A stretch of 64,000 nt of DNA from Gimesia algae (GCF_007746795.1 NZ_CP036343.1:2033769-2097768), one strand, 5' to 3'. Numbered from the stretch's first letter, positions 38,443-48,080 are shown. The notes: generated by a model not told the origin, from the letters alone. Translations and numbers: made by a program.

Positions 38443-41127
38443 TTATCCCACTGCGTTCAGTTTTACAACTGCGTATCCAGCCCGGGAAAGAATCCGGGGA
38501 ATGTCTTTCACCAGATCACGGTCACTCTCCCGAATGGAATCGGGGACATCCCTCCAGGGAACCAGATAAGGATTTCGACGCGGGTTCTCGGGAGTTTCTT
38601 CTCCCAGTTCGAAGCCATCTGCCAGTTTAGCTTCCATCCAGATTTCATGTTCCAATTCAGCCAGTTGCTCCAGATCGGCTCCAGGGAATTGCAGAGCAGG
38701 TTCGTTACTGCGCGCCGGCAGCATGACATAACCAGCCAATGCCAGCTTTCTTGGAATGGATCGCACGCTCACTCGGTTAGCTTCTTTAAACTGCTCCGGG
38801 AGTTCTGCATAAGGAATCAGCAAAGGATGGATTTTCTCCGCATCATTTCGCGTTGAACCATAAACCCAGCCATCACGTTCTTTTCCTTCCCGAAAAACTT
38901 CATGTGCCGCTTCAGACAGTGTTTCCAACAGTTCTCCATTCAAATCAATCTGCTGTACCAGCGCCAGAAATTCCCGGCCCTCGACATGCAAGTCCAGTTG
39001 TGCCTCGGCTGGCAGAGATGATCTTGCGTACTTTTTCTGATGCGAGAGATTGCTCATGGTAACAATCGATTCAATCGACCGAATTCCGTGTTTAAATTTC
39101 CTGGTCTGAATAAACGCCCGTAAGACACCAGGATCAATATTCAGACTTTTACTTCCCTGGAACTCATTGAACAGGAGTGGTGAATTACGCTCAAATATAG
39201 ACCTCAGCAAAATCGCTCTGCGGATTTTAAAATAGGGATCGTCTCCTGAAGTCTGCCCCTGCTGATTCGGTCCCATGACATTCAAAAATCCTTTCAGGCG
39301 GCTGGTAAAATCGGGCAGTTTAACCGATTTGCGTTCGGAATCATCCGAGTCAAGCTGAGTCTCAAACTGAGACATCTGCTCGCTGGTGCCACCAGCAAAT
39401 ACAAAAATACAGCGTCCTACCGGATGCGTGATCTGGCCATCCTGAAAGGAACCATCTTGCATAGGGGCTAAGAAATATCTTAACCAGCCAAGTGGCTTTC
39501 CATCTAATGTTGAATCAAATTCGTCCCAGAACACGAGCGGAAGTTTACCCCGCAGTCCCACATCACGCACCTGATGTAAAGCTCCGTGTAAATCATGTGG
39601 ATCGTCAAACTGAGAAATGTTAAATGTTAGAACTTCGATCTGCCCCGGTCGAATCGATTTCGCAACCTGCTCGACTCCAAAAGACTTTCCTGATCCTGGT
39701 GGACCAAACACAGCCAGAGAGAGCGGTTTCTTCTGCGATTGAGAACAGTACTCTCCCATCAGATTCTGGATACTTCGTAACGCCTCAAATTCAGTGCGAT
39801 CAACGGTCGTTAATCCCCCGATTTTTCCGATCGGGACCCCCTTCAGGGCAGACTTAAGACCTTTCAATACAATTTGCTCAGCAACCTGGTCGAGATTTCC
39901 GCTGTATTGATCTTCCAGAATCGTCCACCTCCTCCGAGAAGTTGTTCTCACTTGAGCTCCCGTCTGGGGGAGTGTAAGCACCGGATTCTGTATTTCTGCA
40001 ACAACCAGAAGAGATTGCGTCGTTTCCAGTTCTAGCACAACAGACTCAAATGGGAATGCCAGCTCAGCTTCTCTGTTATCTGAGTAGGTTCCATACCCCT
40101 CCTGAAACAACTTGCGCATGCCGGCCACACCAGATTGTATTCCCTGGCCAAGATCCGGAGCTTCCGGATGGAGCATCAGTTGTCTCACGATGGCGGCAGT
40201 CAGCGTGGTGTTATTTCCTATGACATTCCCCTGGTCGGGCTTGACCCAGCTCCCCTCAAGAATTTCAGGTTCAAAAAACAGCTTACCCTGAAGAACGCCG
40301 GTTTCGTCACGTGAAAGCAGGATTGCTCCATCCGCTCCAAACGAAACAATCGTATGTGCGCAGCGAGATAAACCATTGATTTGTGGATTGTGCGTGAGTT
40401 CCCAGACCACGTCCTGTGCTGTTCTTTCCCAAGAGAGCTGTCTGCTGATCTGCACATCAGAACGACGCAGATCCATTGCATTCATCACGACGATCAATCG
40501 ATCTGCATAGTGTTTCGTCAAGTAATTCCATAATTCTCCTTGTGCAACCGGCTTGACATCTTTTAGAACAATCCAGGGGGCTCCGTTTTGATTTTTTATG
40601 ACAGCAGGCCAGTTGTCAGAGGAACTGCGGAAGCCCAGGTTTGTGTCGTCAATTACAACGATGGAACAATCCGAGCCATCCCCTGTGAGTTCCTGGTTGT
40701 TTGAGACTGCTGAACCTGACTGTTTCTCATTCAGATCCAGCCCCAGAAATTCCTTGACCCGCCATACTTTTCCGACATGGCCTGAAGTCTTTCCCGGATT
40801 CTGGTCTGGATCAAAGAGTGACCACATGGCATAGGAGTGATGAAAGGACCTGTCTGTTTTAGAGATGTCCGCGAGAGGAGCGCTGCTCTGAAGAATTTCG
40901 TGACGGGTACCTGCCTGCTGCGAAAGACGATCGTTGACTGACTCAATCAGATCAGCCAGAAGTGCAGCTCCTCCCCGGTGACAGGAAACACGGGTCTGTT
41001 GGTCTGCAGTCCACTGAAAAGAAGATTCATCACCTCCCGGGATGTGGGCGATTTGCCAGTCCAGCGTTACATCACCGGCGACAAGAATTCGTTTGGATAT
41101 CGATGTATCGCTCAAAATGCTCTCCAC
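38443..41127 (-). CDS. PfkB-like domain - AAA+ ATPase - tandem RyR domain protein
   Basis: 894 residues from a GTG start at 41127 with no strong ribosome site. Residues ~12-350 resemble a PfkB/ribokinase fold (RILVAGDVTLDW, HTIVSFGADGAILLSRD), but the usual GAGD catalytic motif reads IGNNTT. Residues ~440-690 are an AAA-type ATPase: Walker A FGPPGSGKS (474-482), Walker B LVFWDEFD (531-538), and sensor-like IFVFAGGTSE. Two RyR domains follow, ~734-803 (AHEVFREGKERDGWVYGS, HPLLIPYAELPE, IPRKLALAGY) and ~819-889 (EHEIWMEAKLADGFELG, NPYLVPWRDVPDS, IPRILSRAGY). RyR domains are predicted to bind nucleotide-type ligands. It probably acts with the SLOG-TM protein. Confidence 0.8.
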   Translation of the reverse strand: MESILSDTSISKRILVAGDVTLDWQIAHIPGGDESSFQWTADQQTRVSCHRGGAALLADLIESVNDRLSQQAGTRHEILQSSAPLADISKTDRSFHHSYAMWSLFDPDQNPGKTSGHVGKVWRVKEFLGLDLNEKQSGSAVSNNQELTGDGSDCSIVVIDDTNLGFRSSSDNWPAVIKNQNGAPWIVLKDVKPVAQGELWNYLTKHYADRLIVVMNAMDLRRSDVQISRQLSWERTAQDVVWELTHNPQINGLSRCAHTIVSFGADGAILLSRDETGVLQGKLFFEPEILEGSWVKPDQGNVIGNNTTLTAAIVRQLMLHPEAPDLGQGIQSGVAGMRKLFQEGYGTYSDNREAELAFPFESVVLELETTQSLLVVAEIQNPVLTLPQTGAQVRTTSRRRWTILEDQYSGNLDQVAEQIVLKGLKSALKGVPIGKIGGLTTVDRTEFEALRSIQNLMGEYCSQSQKKPLSLAVFGPPGSGKSFGVEQVAKSIRPGQIEVLTFNISQFDDPHDLHGALHQVRDVGLRGKLPLVFWDEFDSTLDGKPLGWLRYFLAPMQDGSFQDGQITHPVGRCIFVFAGGTSEQMSQFETQLDSDDSERKSVKLPDFTSRLKGFLNVMGPNQQGQTSGDDPYFKIRRAILLRSIFERNSPLLFNEFQGSKSLNIDPGVLRAFIQTRKFKHGIRSIESIVTMSNLSHQKKYARSSLPAEAQLDLHVEGREFLALVQQIDLNGELLETLSEAAHEVFREGKERDGWVYGSTRNDAEKIHPLLIPYAELPEQFKEANRVSVRSIPRKLALAGYVMLPARSNEPALQFPGADLEQLAELEHEIWMEAKLADGFELGEETPENPRRNPYLVPWRDVPDSIRESDRDLVKDIPRILSRAGYAVVKLNAVG

Positions 41128-41266
41128 AATCAGGGGGAAGATATCCCGCAGGAATTTGACTATCTAAGAGAACGACGCGTGGAAGGGCACACAGCAGGCC
41201 CAAGGGGATATCCTATCAATTCAGCAAACGGTTTACCACTACTTGAGCCGTACCCCTTCGGCAGTC

Positions 41267-41286
41267 CTCAGCCAACTTTGGCTGAG
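41267..41286. other. Stem-loop upstream of the RyR-domain gene
   Basis: CTCAGCCAA and TTGGCTGAG are separated by two bases. No T-run follows on either strand. It could be an operator or leader structure. The surrounding 41128-41467 segment has no gene. Confidence 0.35.
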
Positions 41287-41467
41287 CCAGAGCGGCAACG
41301 AAAGATGCGGCGATACGCCTTAAACATGTTTTGCAACAACGAATCAATAACGAGTCTGGTCCACCAGCTCTCAACATCGGGCACGACGAGTCACCAGGAT
41401 ACCAGTTTCAGTTCACCACCTTGCTTCCTCTCGACGGGTTCTGAAGCTTCCCGAGGCAGCTTTCTTC

Positions 41468-41561
41468 TAGAGCGCATCACATTTAACCAGAGCGTCTCTC
41501 AATCTATTCTACTCGGCCTGAATGACTCTGGAGACGCTGCAGTAAAACGAGACACAGTCTA
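41468..41561 (+). repeat. Repeat A copy 8
   Basis: TAGAGCGCATCACATTTAACC, AGCGTCTCTCAATC, GGAGACGCTGCAGTAAAACG and AGACACAGTCTA. It is nearly identical to copy 7 and in the same orientation. The two copies flank the SLOG-TM/RyR gene pair. Confidence 0.9.
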
Positions 41562-41715
41562 ATCTAAAGAGCTTGATACGGTTCGGCTGCTGTCAGTAAC
41601 TTTTTAAGACAGTTGCCCTCTGTTTTAAACCCGTGGAACCGCTTCGCCTGCTTCTCCTTAAGATGGATCCTATCGTACTCGTCTTCTCAATAATTCAATA
41701 CTTGAGAGAATTATC

Positions 41716-41769
41716 TTGACAGACAAACAAAGTGTTACTCTAATAACATGTGTTAATGAAGTAACACTT
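41716..41769 (+). promoter_or_regulatory. Promoter and long palindromic operator for the second BlaI/M56 pair
   Basis: TTGACA (41716-41721) and TCTAAT (41739-41744) are 17 bases apart, a good sigma-70-type promoter. An imperfect ~38-bp dyad (AGTGTTAC at 41731 to GTAACACT at 41768, centred on CATG) covers the -10 region. This fits autorepression by the BlaI-type protein starting at 41820. Confidence 0.6.
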
Positions 41770-41819
41770 CAAGTTATTATTCTCTTTATTACGGTTCCAG
41801 TATCTCAACAGGATAGCAG

Positions 41820-42212
41820 ATGGCAAAACCAGTGTATTTGAATCTGGGAGCCCGGGAGCGTCAGATCATGGATGCCGTTCATGAACTGGGTGAAGCTTCC
41901 GTTGCCGAGGTCCATGAAAAATTAACCGATGCCCCCAGTTACACCACCGTGCGCACGATGATGCGGGTGCTGCAGGAAAAGGGACATCTCAAATTTCGCC
42001 GCGAGGGGGTCAAATACATTTACCGCCCGACTGAAGCTCCCGCGAAAGCTCGCAAATCGGCGATGCAGCATCTACTGAAAACGTTTTTTAGCAGCTCGAC
42101 CGGTGACGCCGTCGCTGCCCTTCTTGATATGTCGGGTGACAAGATGTCTCCGGAGGAATACGAACGTCTGGCAAATCTGATTGAAGAAGCACGCCATAAC
42201 AAAAAGAAATAA
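41820..42212 (+). CDS. BlaI/MecI/CopY-family transcriptional repressor
   Basis: 130 residues: LGARERQIMDAVHELGEASVAEVHEKL, SYTTVRTMMRVLQEKGHLKFRR and a C-terminal dimerisation part (AMQHLLKTFFSSS, ANLIEEARHNKKK). It is close in layout to the BlaI-type protein at 25780, with which it shares the KARKSA linker. It should bind the palindrome upstream and be released when the adjacent M56 protease is activated. The stop is ten bases before the M56 start, so the two are cotranscribed. Confidence 0.93.
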   Translation: MAKPVYLNLGARERQIMDAVHELGEASVAEVHEKLTDAPSYTTVRTMMRVLQEKGHLKFRREGVKYIYRPTEAPAKARKSAMQHLLKTFFSSSTGDAVAALLDMSGDKMSPEEYERLANLIEEARHNKKK

Positions 42213-42222
42213 CAGGTGCACC

Positions 42223-45200
42223 ATGCGAAATGCTCTACTGTCACTGCCCGGCCTGGAAAACGGATTTGCCCTCGATCTCGCCGTCAAATCCACGTTATTA
42301 GCGGCACTGGCCGCGGGACTGGTCTTACTTCTGAGCCGTTCTTCCGCCGCACTCCGGCATCGTGTCTGGACGCTGTTCTTTCTGACGCTGCTGATCTTAC
42401 CGCTGGTTACGTTCTTCGCGCCGGCATGGAACTGGCGTGTCATTCCCCGAGCCTGGCAAGCCGAAACAATCACCGCCCCGGTTTCTCCGACTCCGCCCGT
42501 TGTCACTTCTGCACCAGCGTTCTCAGAAAACAGACTGACTCCCCCAATAATAGCGACTGACGTCACGAGAACCGCGGATCAAAACGAACTCGCAATTCAG
42601 TCTCAACCGATTCCACCCGTTATCAATACGAAAACGAACCAGGCTGTAAAAGCAGCGTCTGTTCCCATCCACACTTCCAATCAACCGGCAGCATTCGACT
42701 GGTCAATGCATACTCTCACGCTAATCTGGCTGAGTGGCATCCTGCTGACCTTACTACCGCTGGTGACTGGACTTTTGGGAAACTGGCGACTGCGTAAACA
42801 GAGCCGTCGTCTGAATGACGCTGACTGGCAGCAGACGATGACGGCATTGAGTGACCGCCTCGGTTTACAGCGTCCCGTGACGCTGTTATCAGGCGGCCCG
42901 CACCAGATGCCGATCACGTTTGGTCTGTGGAATCCATGCGTTGTGCTGCCCGACGATGCCACAAACTGGGATGAGGAGCGGCGTCAGGTGGTTCTGTTGC
43001 ACGAACTCGCGCACGTCAAACGCTTGGATGTTCCCCTGCAGATGATCGCCCGCCTCGGCTGTGCGCTGTTCTGGTTTCATCCGCTCGTCTGGTGGTCGGC
43101 ACATCAGATGCGTCTCGAACGCGAACACGCCTGCGACGACTGCGTCTTGCTGGCAGGTCAGGAACCCTCCGTCTATGCCTCGCAACTGTTGGAGATCGCC
43201 CATCAACTATCGAATCAATCTCGTTTCACGACAGCAGCGCTCTGCATGGCTCGAAAATCCCAACTGGAAGGCAGACTGCTGGCGGTTCTCGATACCCAAC
43301 GCAGCCGCGCACAAGTCGGCCTGCTCCGCACACTGAGCTGTCTGCTGTTGGCACTGCTGTTGGTCACCACGCTGGGCATCGTGCATCCCACACTGCAGGT
43401 GGAAACCTTATTAACGGCGGCGGAAAAAGAACCAGCGCCTACTACTCCCACATCAGAATCGGAACAGTATAAACTAATGCGAATCACCGGTACTGTCCTT
43501 TCGCCCGACGGAAAACCGCAATCGGGTGCCCACATCGATCTGTTTTCTGATCAGCGCGGTACCAACTGGCATCGCAGCATTCCGGGAGTTGATGACTTCG
43601 AATCCTATCAGACGAAAACCGACCAGGTCGGCTGGTTTCAGATTGTGCTACCACACGATATTTCCCGTCCGCGCAAATATATGCAGATCATCGCCAGTGT
43701 CGCAGGTGGGCTGCTGGCGAAAAAAACCGTTGACCCACATCTGCTGCATCACCATTGCGATCTCAAACTTTCCTCTGCCAAAAAAATACGCGTACAATTG
43801 ATTGACACGGTTGGTAACCCGGTGGTCGGAATCGAACCCTACCTGAGTGGCATGATGCTGGGCAAAGATAATTATATCAATATTCGCCATCCCAAGCCGG
43901 ATTCGCTAGTCTCCGCGTGGCCTCGCTTTTCTAAAAGCGACAACGAAGGCTACATCGAAACCATGCTCCCGGCTTCGACGACCTTATTTGGCCTCTTGAT
44001 TGATGACAAACAGGTTGGCGCGCACGCAATCAATGTGAATGTGTCTGATAAGCCAGTCAGCGTCGCCCTCAAGCCAGCACAATTTCTTAGCGGGAAGGTC
44101 ATTGATGAGAAAACCGATCAACCCATTGCCGGGGCAGAAGTCATGATCCTCGAAAAACCTTATCGGATAGTTCGAACCAACGCGGACGGTAGCTTTCGAA
44201 TCGCACGTGGAACAGCCCTCAACACCCTGTTTCCTTCGGGAGAAACGATCATAAATGTGTATCCTCCCTCGGAATCGGCTTATCTGTTCCATGCACTGGA
44301 ATGGAAATGGCCCAACAACAGGCTCAGTGATGCCGACTTAACGATTAAAATGAAGACAGGTATTCTGCTAACAGGCAGAGTCACTGAAACAGAGACGGGC
44401 AAGCCAGTTCCCAAAGTGACTCTTTTTTTTGAATCTCAGGAATACAATAATCCGCTATTTGATAGTACCTCGGAGTGCCGTTTTTTTGGCGCCGATATGA
44501 AATATACAACCGATGCAGCAGGTCGGTTTCAAATGCCGGTCTGGCCCGGTCCTGGACGCTTAATCGTTACAGCACCCACGCTCGATTATGTGCATCAAGA
44601 GGACAGCATGGGAGACAAGTACTACGGCAAACCGGGGCTGCAGCGTGAATACTACGACGCAGTCACTCGACTGAATTTCAAGCCAAACGAACATCCAAAA
44701 CCGCTGGAGATCGAATTGGAGCGTGGCTTCACGCTCCGTCAAATGATCGTTCGCCCGGATGGTCAGCCAGCAAGTGGAAAAGTGTTTGCCCGTTCTTATC
44801 TGCCCTTTAAAAATGATATCGATGCAAGCTTGCCCGAAATGCTACTTCAAGACGGGCAACTTGAACTTCCCGGTTTCCATCCCCAAAAATCGATGCCGCT
44901 CTTTTTTCTCGATTTAGAACATCACTGTGGAAAAATCGTCACTGAGTTCTATCCAGAAGACGCCCCCATTCAATTAGAGAAATGCGGCACGGCCACGTTT
45001 CAATTTGAAGATAATAACGGGAAGCCGCTGGTGGGGCATGAACCATTATTAATAATTATCGTAACGCCGGGGGTGACGAATACTGCCATGATCGAGCCTG
45101 AGCAACCACTGTGGTTTGAGCATATGTTCTGGCAGAACATTTTGCGACCAGATCGAATTTCGAAAACAGATGCCGAAGGACGTGTGACAGTCAATGACCT

Positions 45201-45324
45201 GATCCCCGGTGCCACGTACCAGTTACAGTTAATCAAAAAAGGACGTTGGGCAAGCGGGTACGAATTCACCGTTCGCCCCGGCGAAACCACCGATGTGGGA
45301 AAAGTTGTGCTGGAACTGCAGTAA
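42223..45324 (+). CDS. BlaR1-like M56 membrane metalloprotease with carboxypeptidase-regulatory-like repeats
   Basis: About 1033 residues from the ATG at 42223 (AGG upstream); the frame extends to 42181 inside the repressor gene but that start is unlikely. It has TM helices near the N-terminus (LLAALAAGLVLLLSR, VWTLFFLTLLILPLVTFF) and near residue 170. The zinc motif is HELAHVKRLD, followed by EREHACDDCVLLAG. After a helix (LLRTLSCLLLALLLVTTLG), about 600 residues hold several CarboxypepD_reg/Ig-like beta units (ITGTVLSPDGKPQSGAHIDL, LSGKVIDEKTDQPIAGAEVM, LTGRVTETETGKPVPKVTL). This extracytoplasmic array replaces the beta-lactam sensor; its ligand is unknown. Confidence 0.88.
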   Translation: MRNALLSLPGLENGFALDLAVKSTLLAALAAGLVLLLSRSSAALRHRVWTLFFLTLLILPLVTFFAPAWNWRVIPRAWQAETITAPVSPTPPVVTSAPAFSENRLTPPIIATDVTRTADQNELAIQSQPIPPVINTKTNQAVKAASVPIHTSNQPAAFDWSMHTLTLIWLSGILLTLLPLVTGLLGNWRLRKQSRRLNDADWQQTMTALSDRLGLQRPVTLLSGGPHQMPITFGLWNPCVVLPDDATNWDEERRQVVLLHELAHVKRLDVPLQMIARLGCALFWFHPLVWWSAHQMRLEREHACDDCVLLAGQEPSVYASQLLEIAHQLSNQSRFTTAALCMARKSQLEGRLLAVLDTQRSRAQVGLLRTLSCLLLALLLVTTLGIVHPTLQVETLLTAAEKEPAPTTPTSESEQYKLMRITGTVLSPDGKPQSGAHIDLFSDQRGTNWHRSIPGVDDFESYQTKTDQVGWFQIVLPHDISRPRKYMQIIASVAGGLLAKKTVDPHLLHHHCDLKLSSAKKIRVQLIDTVGNPVVGIEPYLSGMMLGKDNYINIRHPKPDSLVSAWPRFSKSDNEGYIETMLPASTTLFGLLIDDKQVGAHAINVNVSDKPVSVALKPAQFLSGKVIDEKTDQPIAGAEVMILEKPYRIVRTNADGSFRIARGTALNTLFPSGETIINVYPPSESAYLFHALEWKWPNNRLSDADLTIKMKTGILLTGRVTETETGKPVPKVTLFFESQEYNNPLFDSTSECRFFGADMKYTTDAAGRFQMPVWPGPGRLIVTAPTLDYVHQEDSMGDKYYGKPGLQREYYDAVTRLNFKPNEHPKPLEIELERGFTLRQMIVRPDGQPASGKVFARSYLPFKNDIDASLPEMLLQDGQLELPGFHPQKSMPLFFLDLEHHCGKIVTEFYPEDAPIQLEKCGTATFQFEDNNGKPLVGHEPLLIIIVTPGVTNTAMIEPEQPLWFEHMFWQNILRPDRISKTDAEGRVTVNDLIPGATYQLQLIKKGRWASGYEFTVRPGETTDVGKVVLELQ

Positions 45325-45375
45325 GCCATGAACTATAAATGAGTTTGTGACGTTCCCGATTGAAGAGGTAGAGAG

Positions 45376-46767
45376 ATGCAGTCAGACGCTGAGCATTGGG
45401 CGCCTTATGTGCCGACATCTGCTGACCCGTGGACTCTGGAAAAGGTGGCCCATCTGCACCGCCGCGCCGGCTTTGCAGCGAACTGGGAAGAACTGCACCG
45501 CGATCTCAAAGCGGGCCCCGCGGAAAGCATCGACAGGTTACTGCATCCGCCACCCGCACCCCAGAAATTCGTACGGGTGGCTGACGCGCTCAAAAACATT
45601 ATTGAGTCTTCCGGTGACAGTTTTATGACGGCGGAAAGTTTATCTCCCCTGCAGGCCTGGTGGTTATTTCGAATGACTTTCGGCAGTGACCCGCTGGGAG
45701 AAAAACTGACATTGTTCTGGCACAACCACTTCGCAACCTCAATCTCGGGCGTCTATAACCTGAAACTGATGCTGGATCAGAATGAGCTCTTTCGCAAACA
45801 CGCACGCGGCAAATTTGGGGATTTGCTACTGGCGATCGAAGCCAATCCGGCAATGTTGAAGTGGCTCGATGGAGGCGCCAACCAAAAAGAACACCCCAAC
45901 GAAAACTTCGCGCGGGAACTGCTCGAACTCTTCACGCTCGGAGAAGGACATTATAGCGAGGACGACATCCGCGAAGCGGCCCGTAGTCTGACTGGCTGGA
46001 AACCGGGTCGGGACAGCCTGCTGAACGAGACCAACGAATTTTTCTACGACGAAACTCTTGTCGACACCAGTCCTAAGACATTTCTGGGACAAACGGGCTC
46101 CTGGCGGCGCGATGATATTTTCCGCATCATTCTTCAGCAACCCGAAGCCGCCAGATACCTCTGCCGCCGCCTTTATCGCTGGTTCGTCAGCGAGAGCACA
46201 ATTCCCGATGATACCCTGATCGAACCGCTGGCCATTCAGATGCGCGCCAGCAATTATTCCATCGAACATGTAGTCGGCATTATTCTGCGCTCTCAGCACT
46301 TCTTCTCACCTGCCGCCTGTTGGCAGCGGGTTAAGTCGCCTGTCGAATTCTGCGTCGGCACCATTCGCCAACTGGAACCGAAGCGAATTCCCAACCTGTT
46401 ACCGCTGGCGGCTCTCAACTGTGATCAGCAGGGACAAATTCTATTTAACCCTCCCAGTGTCAAAGGCTGGGAAGGGGGAACGGCCTGGCTCAATACCAAC
46501 TGTACCCTGACCAGAATGAACTGGGCCGCGGAACTGCTAAACGGTAATCCAGACTCAGGCTTACCAACATATGATCCCAAACACTGGCTTAGAGAACATT
46601 CCATTGAACCCTCACAGGCAATCAAATCATTTTTCGAGTTACTTCTGCAAAACAGCCTCAACCAGGAATCAGCGGTCCTCGTAAAACGTCTGGCTGACAA
46701 AGGTCCGTCGCAACTGCGTGCTGCCCTGCAGGTTCTATTACAAACACCGGAATTCCAGTTAGCATAG
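45376..46767 (+). CDS. DUF1800 domain-containing protein
   Basis: 463 residues with the family's hallmarks: KVAHLHRRAGFAANWEEL, WLFRMTFGSDPLGEKLTLFW, HNHFATSISGVYN, NENFARELLELFTLGEGHYS, REAARSLTGWK, and a late FNPPSVKGWEGGTAWLN. No obvious signal peptide is present. DUF1800 proteins are almost always followed by a DUF1501 protein, as here nine bases downstream, and presumably act as a pair. Molecular function unknown. The ribosome region is GAGGTAGAGAG just before the ATG. Confidence 0.93.
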   Translation: MQSDAEHWAPYVPTSADPWTLEKVAHLHRRAGFAANWEELHRDLKAGPAESIDRLLHPPPAPQKFVRVADALKNIIESSGDSFMTAESLSPLQAWWLFRMTFGSDPLGEKLTLFWHNHFATSISGVYNLKLMLDQNELFRKHARGKFGDLLLAIEANPAMLKWLDGGANQKEHPNENFARELLELFTLGEGHYSEDDIREAARSLTGWKPGRDSLLNETNEFFYDETLVDTSPKTFLGQTGSWRRDDIFRIILQQPEAARYLCRRLYRWFVSESTIPDDTLIEPLAIQMRASNYSIEHVVGIILRSQHFFSPAACWQRVKSPVEFCVGTIRQLEPKRIPNLLPLAALNCDQQGQILFNPPSVKGWEGGTAWLNTNCTLTRMNWAAELLNGNPDSGLPTYDPKHWLREHSIEPSQAIKSFFELLLQNSLNQESAVLVKRLADKGPSQLRAALQVLLQTPEFQLA

Positions 46768-46776
46768 GAGACGATC

Positions 46777-48039
46777 ATGAGCTATAGCCGTCGAGAATTC
46801 CTGGGACTGGGTTCCACACTGCTCGCCACCAGCGCCGCGGTTCCTGCGTTCCTGAAGCAAACTGCCTGGGCTGCGGCGGGAAAAGAACCGACGTCAGACC
46901 GTGTGCTGGTCGTCCTGCAATTGACGGGCGGCAATGATGGACTGAATACCGTGGTCCCGTTCACAGACGAAAACTATCGCAGGCTGCGTCCCAAGTTACA
47001 ACTGGCCGACGCCAAACTGCATCGTTTGAACGATAGGGTTGGCCTGCATCCCTCTTTGAAGGGATTAAAAGAACTGATGGATGAAGAGCAGGCGGCCATC
47101 ATCCAAAGTGTCGGTTACCCGAACCCCAACCGCTCGCATTTCGAATCGATGGCGATCTGGCAGACGGCTCCCAGCGATCAGAAGTTGAGTTACCAAAAGA
47201 GCGTGTACGCGCGAGAAGGCTGGCTGGCCCGCACGATTAATCAGCGTGCGACAGTCGCACAACAGACAGCATCGGCGCAGGCATTAAATATCGGCCTCGA
47301 CGAAATGCCCCAGGCATTGTTCGGCAGCCGCGTACAGGTGCCCTCGATTAAAAATCTCGCGCAGCTCAAACAGAACACTGGTCTCTTCGATCAAAAAACA
47401 CTGCAGGCTCAAATCGCTGCCTGGAAAAACAGAACCGGTTCCACTTCAAACCCGCTTCTGAAAGCAGCCCTGCAAAGTTCGCTCGCCGTACATACGACGG
47501 CTGAGCAGATCCGAAAAATCAATCCTGACCAATCCACGACGGTCAAGTATCCCGACACTCCTCTGGCAGAACTGCTCCGGCTGGTGTCCCAACTGATTCA
47601 TGCCGGATTTTCCACACCCATTTATTACACCGAGCACACGGGCTTCGATACGCATTCGCAACAACTCAATTCTCACCGCAATGTATTAAGCGACTTGGGA
47701 CGATCCCTTAAGGCGTTCCTCTCTGATGTCAGCAAGCAAACCCCGAATCGGCCGGTGCTGGTTCTGGTCTTCTCGGAATTCGGACGACGTGTCGAAGAAA
47801 ACGCCAGCGCAGGCACCGATCATGGCACCGCAGGCCCTGTGATCCTGGCTGGCAGTAACCTCAAGCCGGGAGTACACGGCTCCGCTCCTGATCTCGAAAA
47901 CCTGGTCGACGGTGATCCTGTGTTCGGCGTCGACTTCCGCAGCGTCTACGCCACCATTCTGGAAAACTGGCTGAACGTTCCCAGCCAACCCGTCCTCGGC
48001 CAGCAATTCGAGAAGCTCGATATTCTAAAGACGACGTGA
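46777..48039 (+). CDS. DUF1501 domain-containing Tat-exported protein
   Basis: 420 residues with a Tat signal (SRREFLGLGSTLLATSAAV). DUF1501 motifs follow: LVVLQLTGGNDGLNTVVPF, GLHPSLKGLKELMDEEQAAI, HFESMAIWQTA, YYTEHTGFDTHSQQLN, LVFSEFGRRVEENASAGTDH. The fold is related to alkaline phosphatases and sulfatases, but the usual metal ligands are not assigned here. AGGAG lies seven bases before the ATG. It is paired with the DUF1800 gene. Confidence 0.94.
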   Translation: MSYSRREFLGLGSTLLATSAAVPAFLKQTAWAAAGKEPTSDRVLVVLQLTGGNDGLNTVVPFTDENYRRLRPKLQLADAKLHRLNDRVGLHPSLKGLKELMDEEQAAIIQSVGYPNPNRSHFESMAIWQTAPSDQKLSYQKSVYAREGWLARTINQRATVAQQTASAQALNIGLDEMPQALFGSRVQVPSIKNLAQLKQNTGLFDQKTLQAQIAAWKNRTGSTSNPLLKAALQSSLAVHTTAEQIRKINPDQSTTVKYPDTPLAELLRLVSQLIHAGFSTPIYYTEHTGFDTHSQQLNSHRNVLSDLGRSLKAFLSDVSKQTPNRPVLVLVFSEFGRRVEENASAGTDHGTAGPVILAGSNLKPGVHGSAPDLENLVDGDPVFGVDFRSVYATILENWLNVPSQPVLGQQFEKLDILKTT

Positions 48040-48080
48040 CCCACATTGGTAGACTTTTATCTACCACGAAACACACAAAA

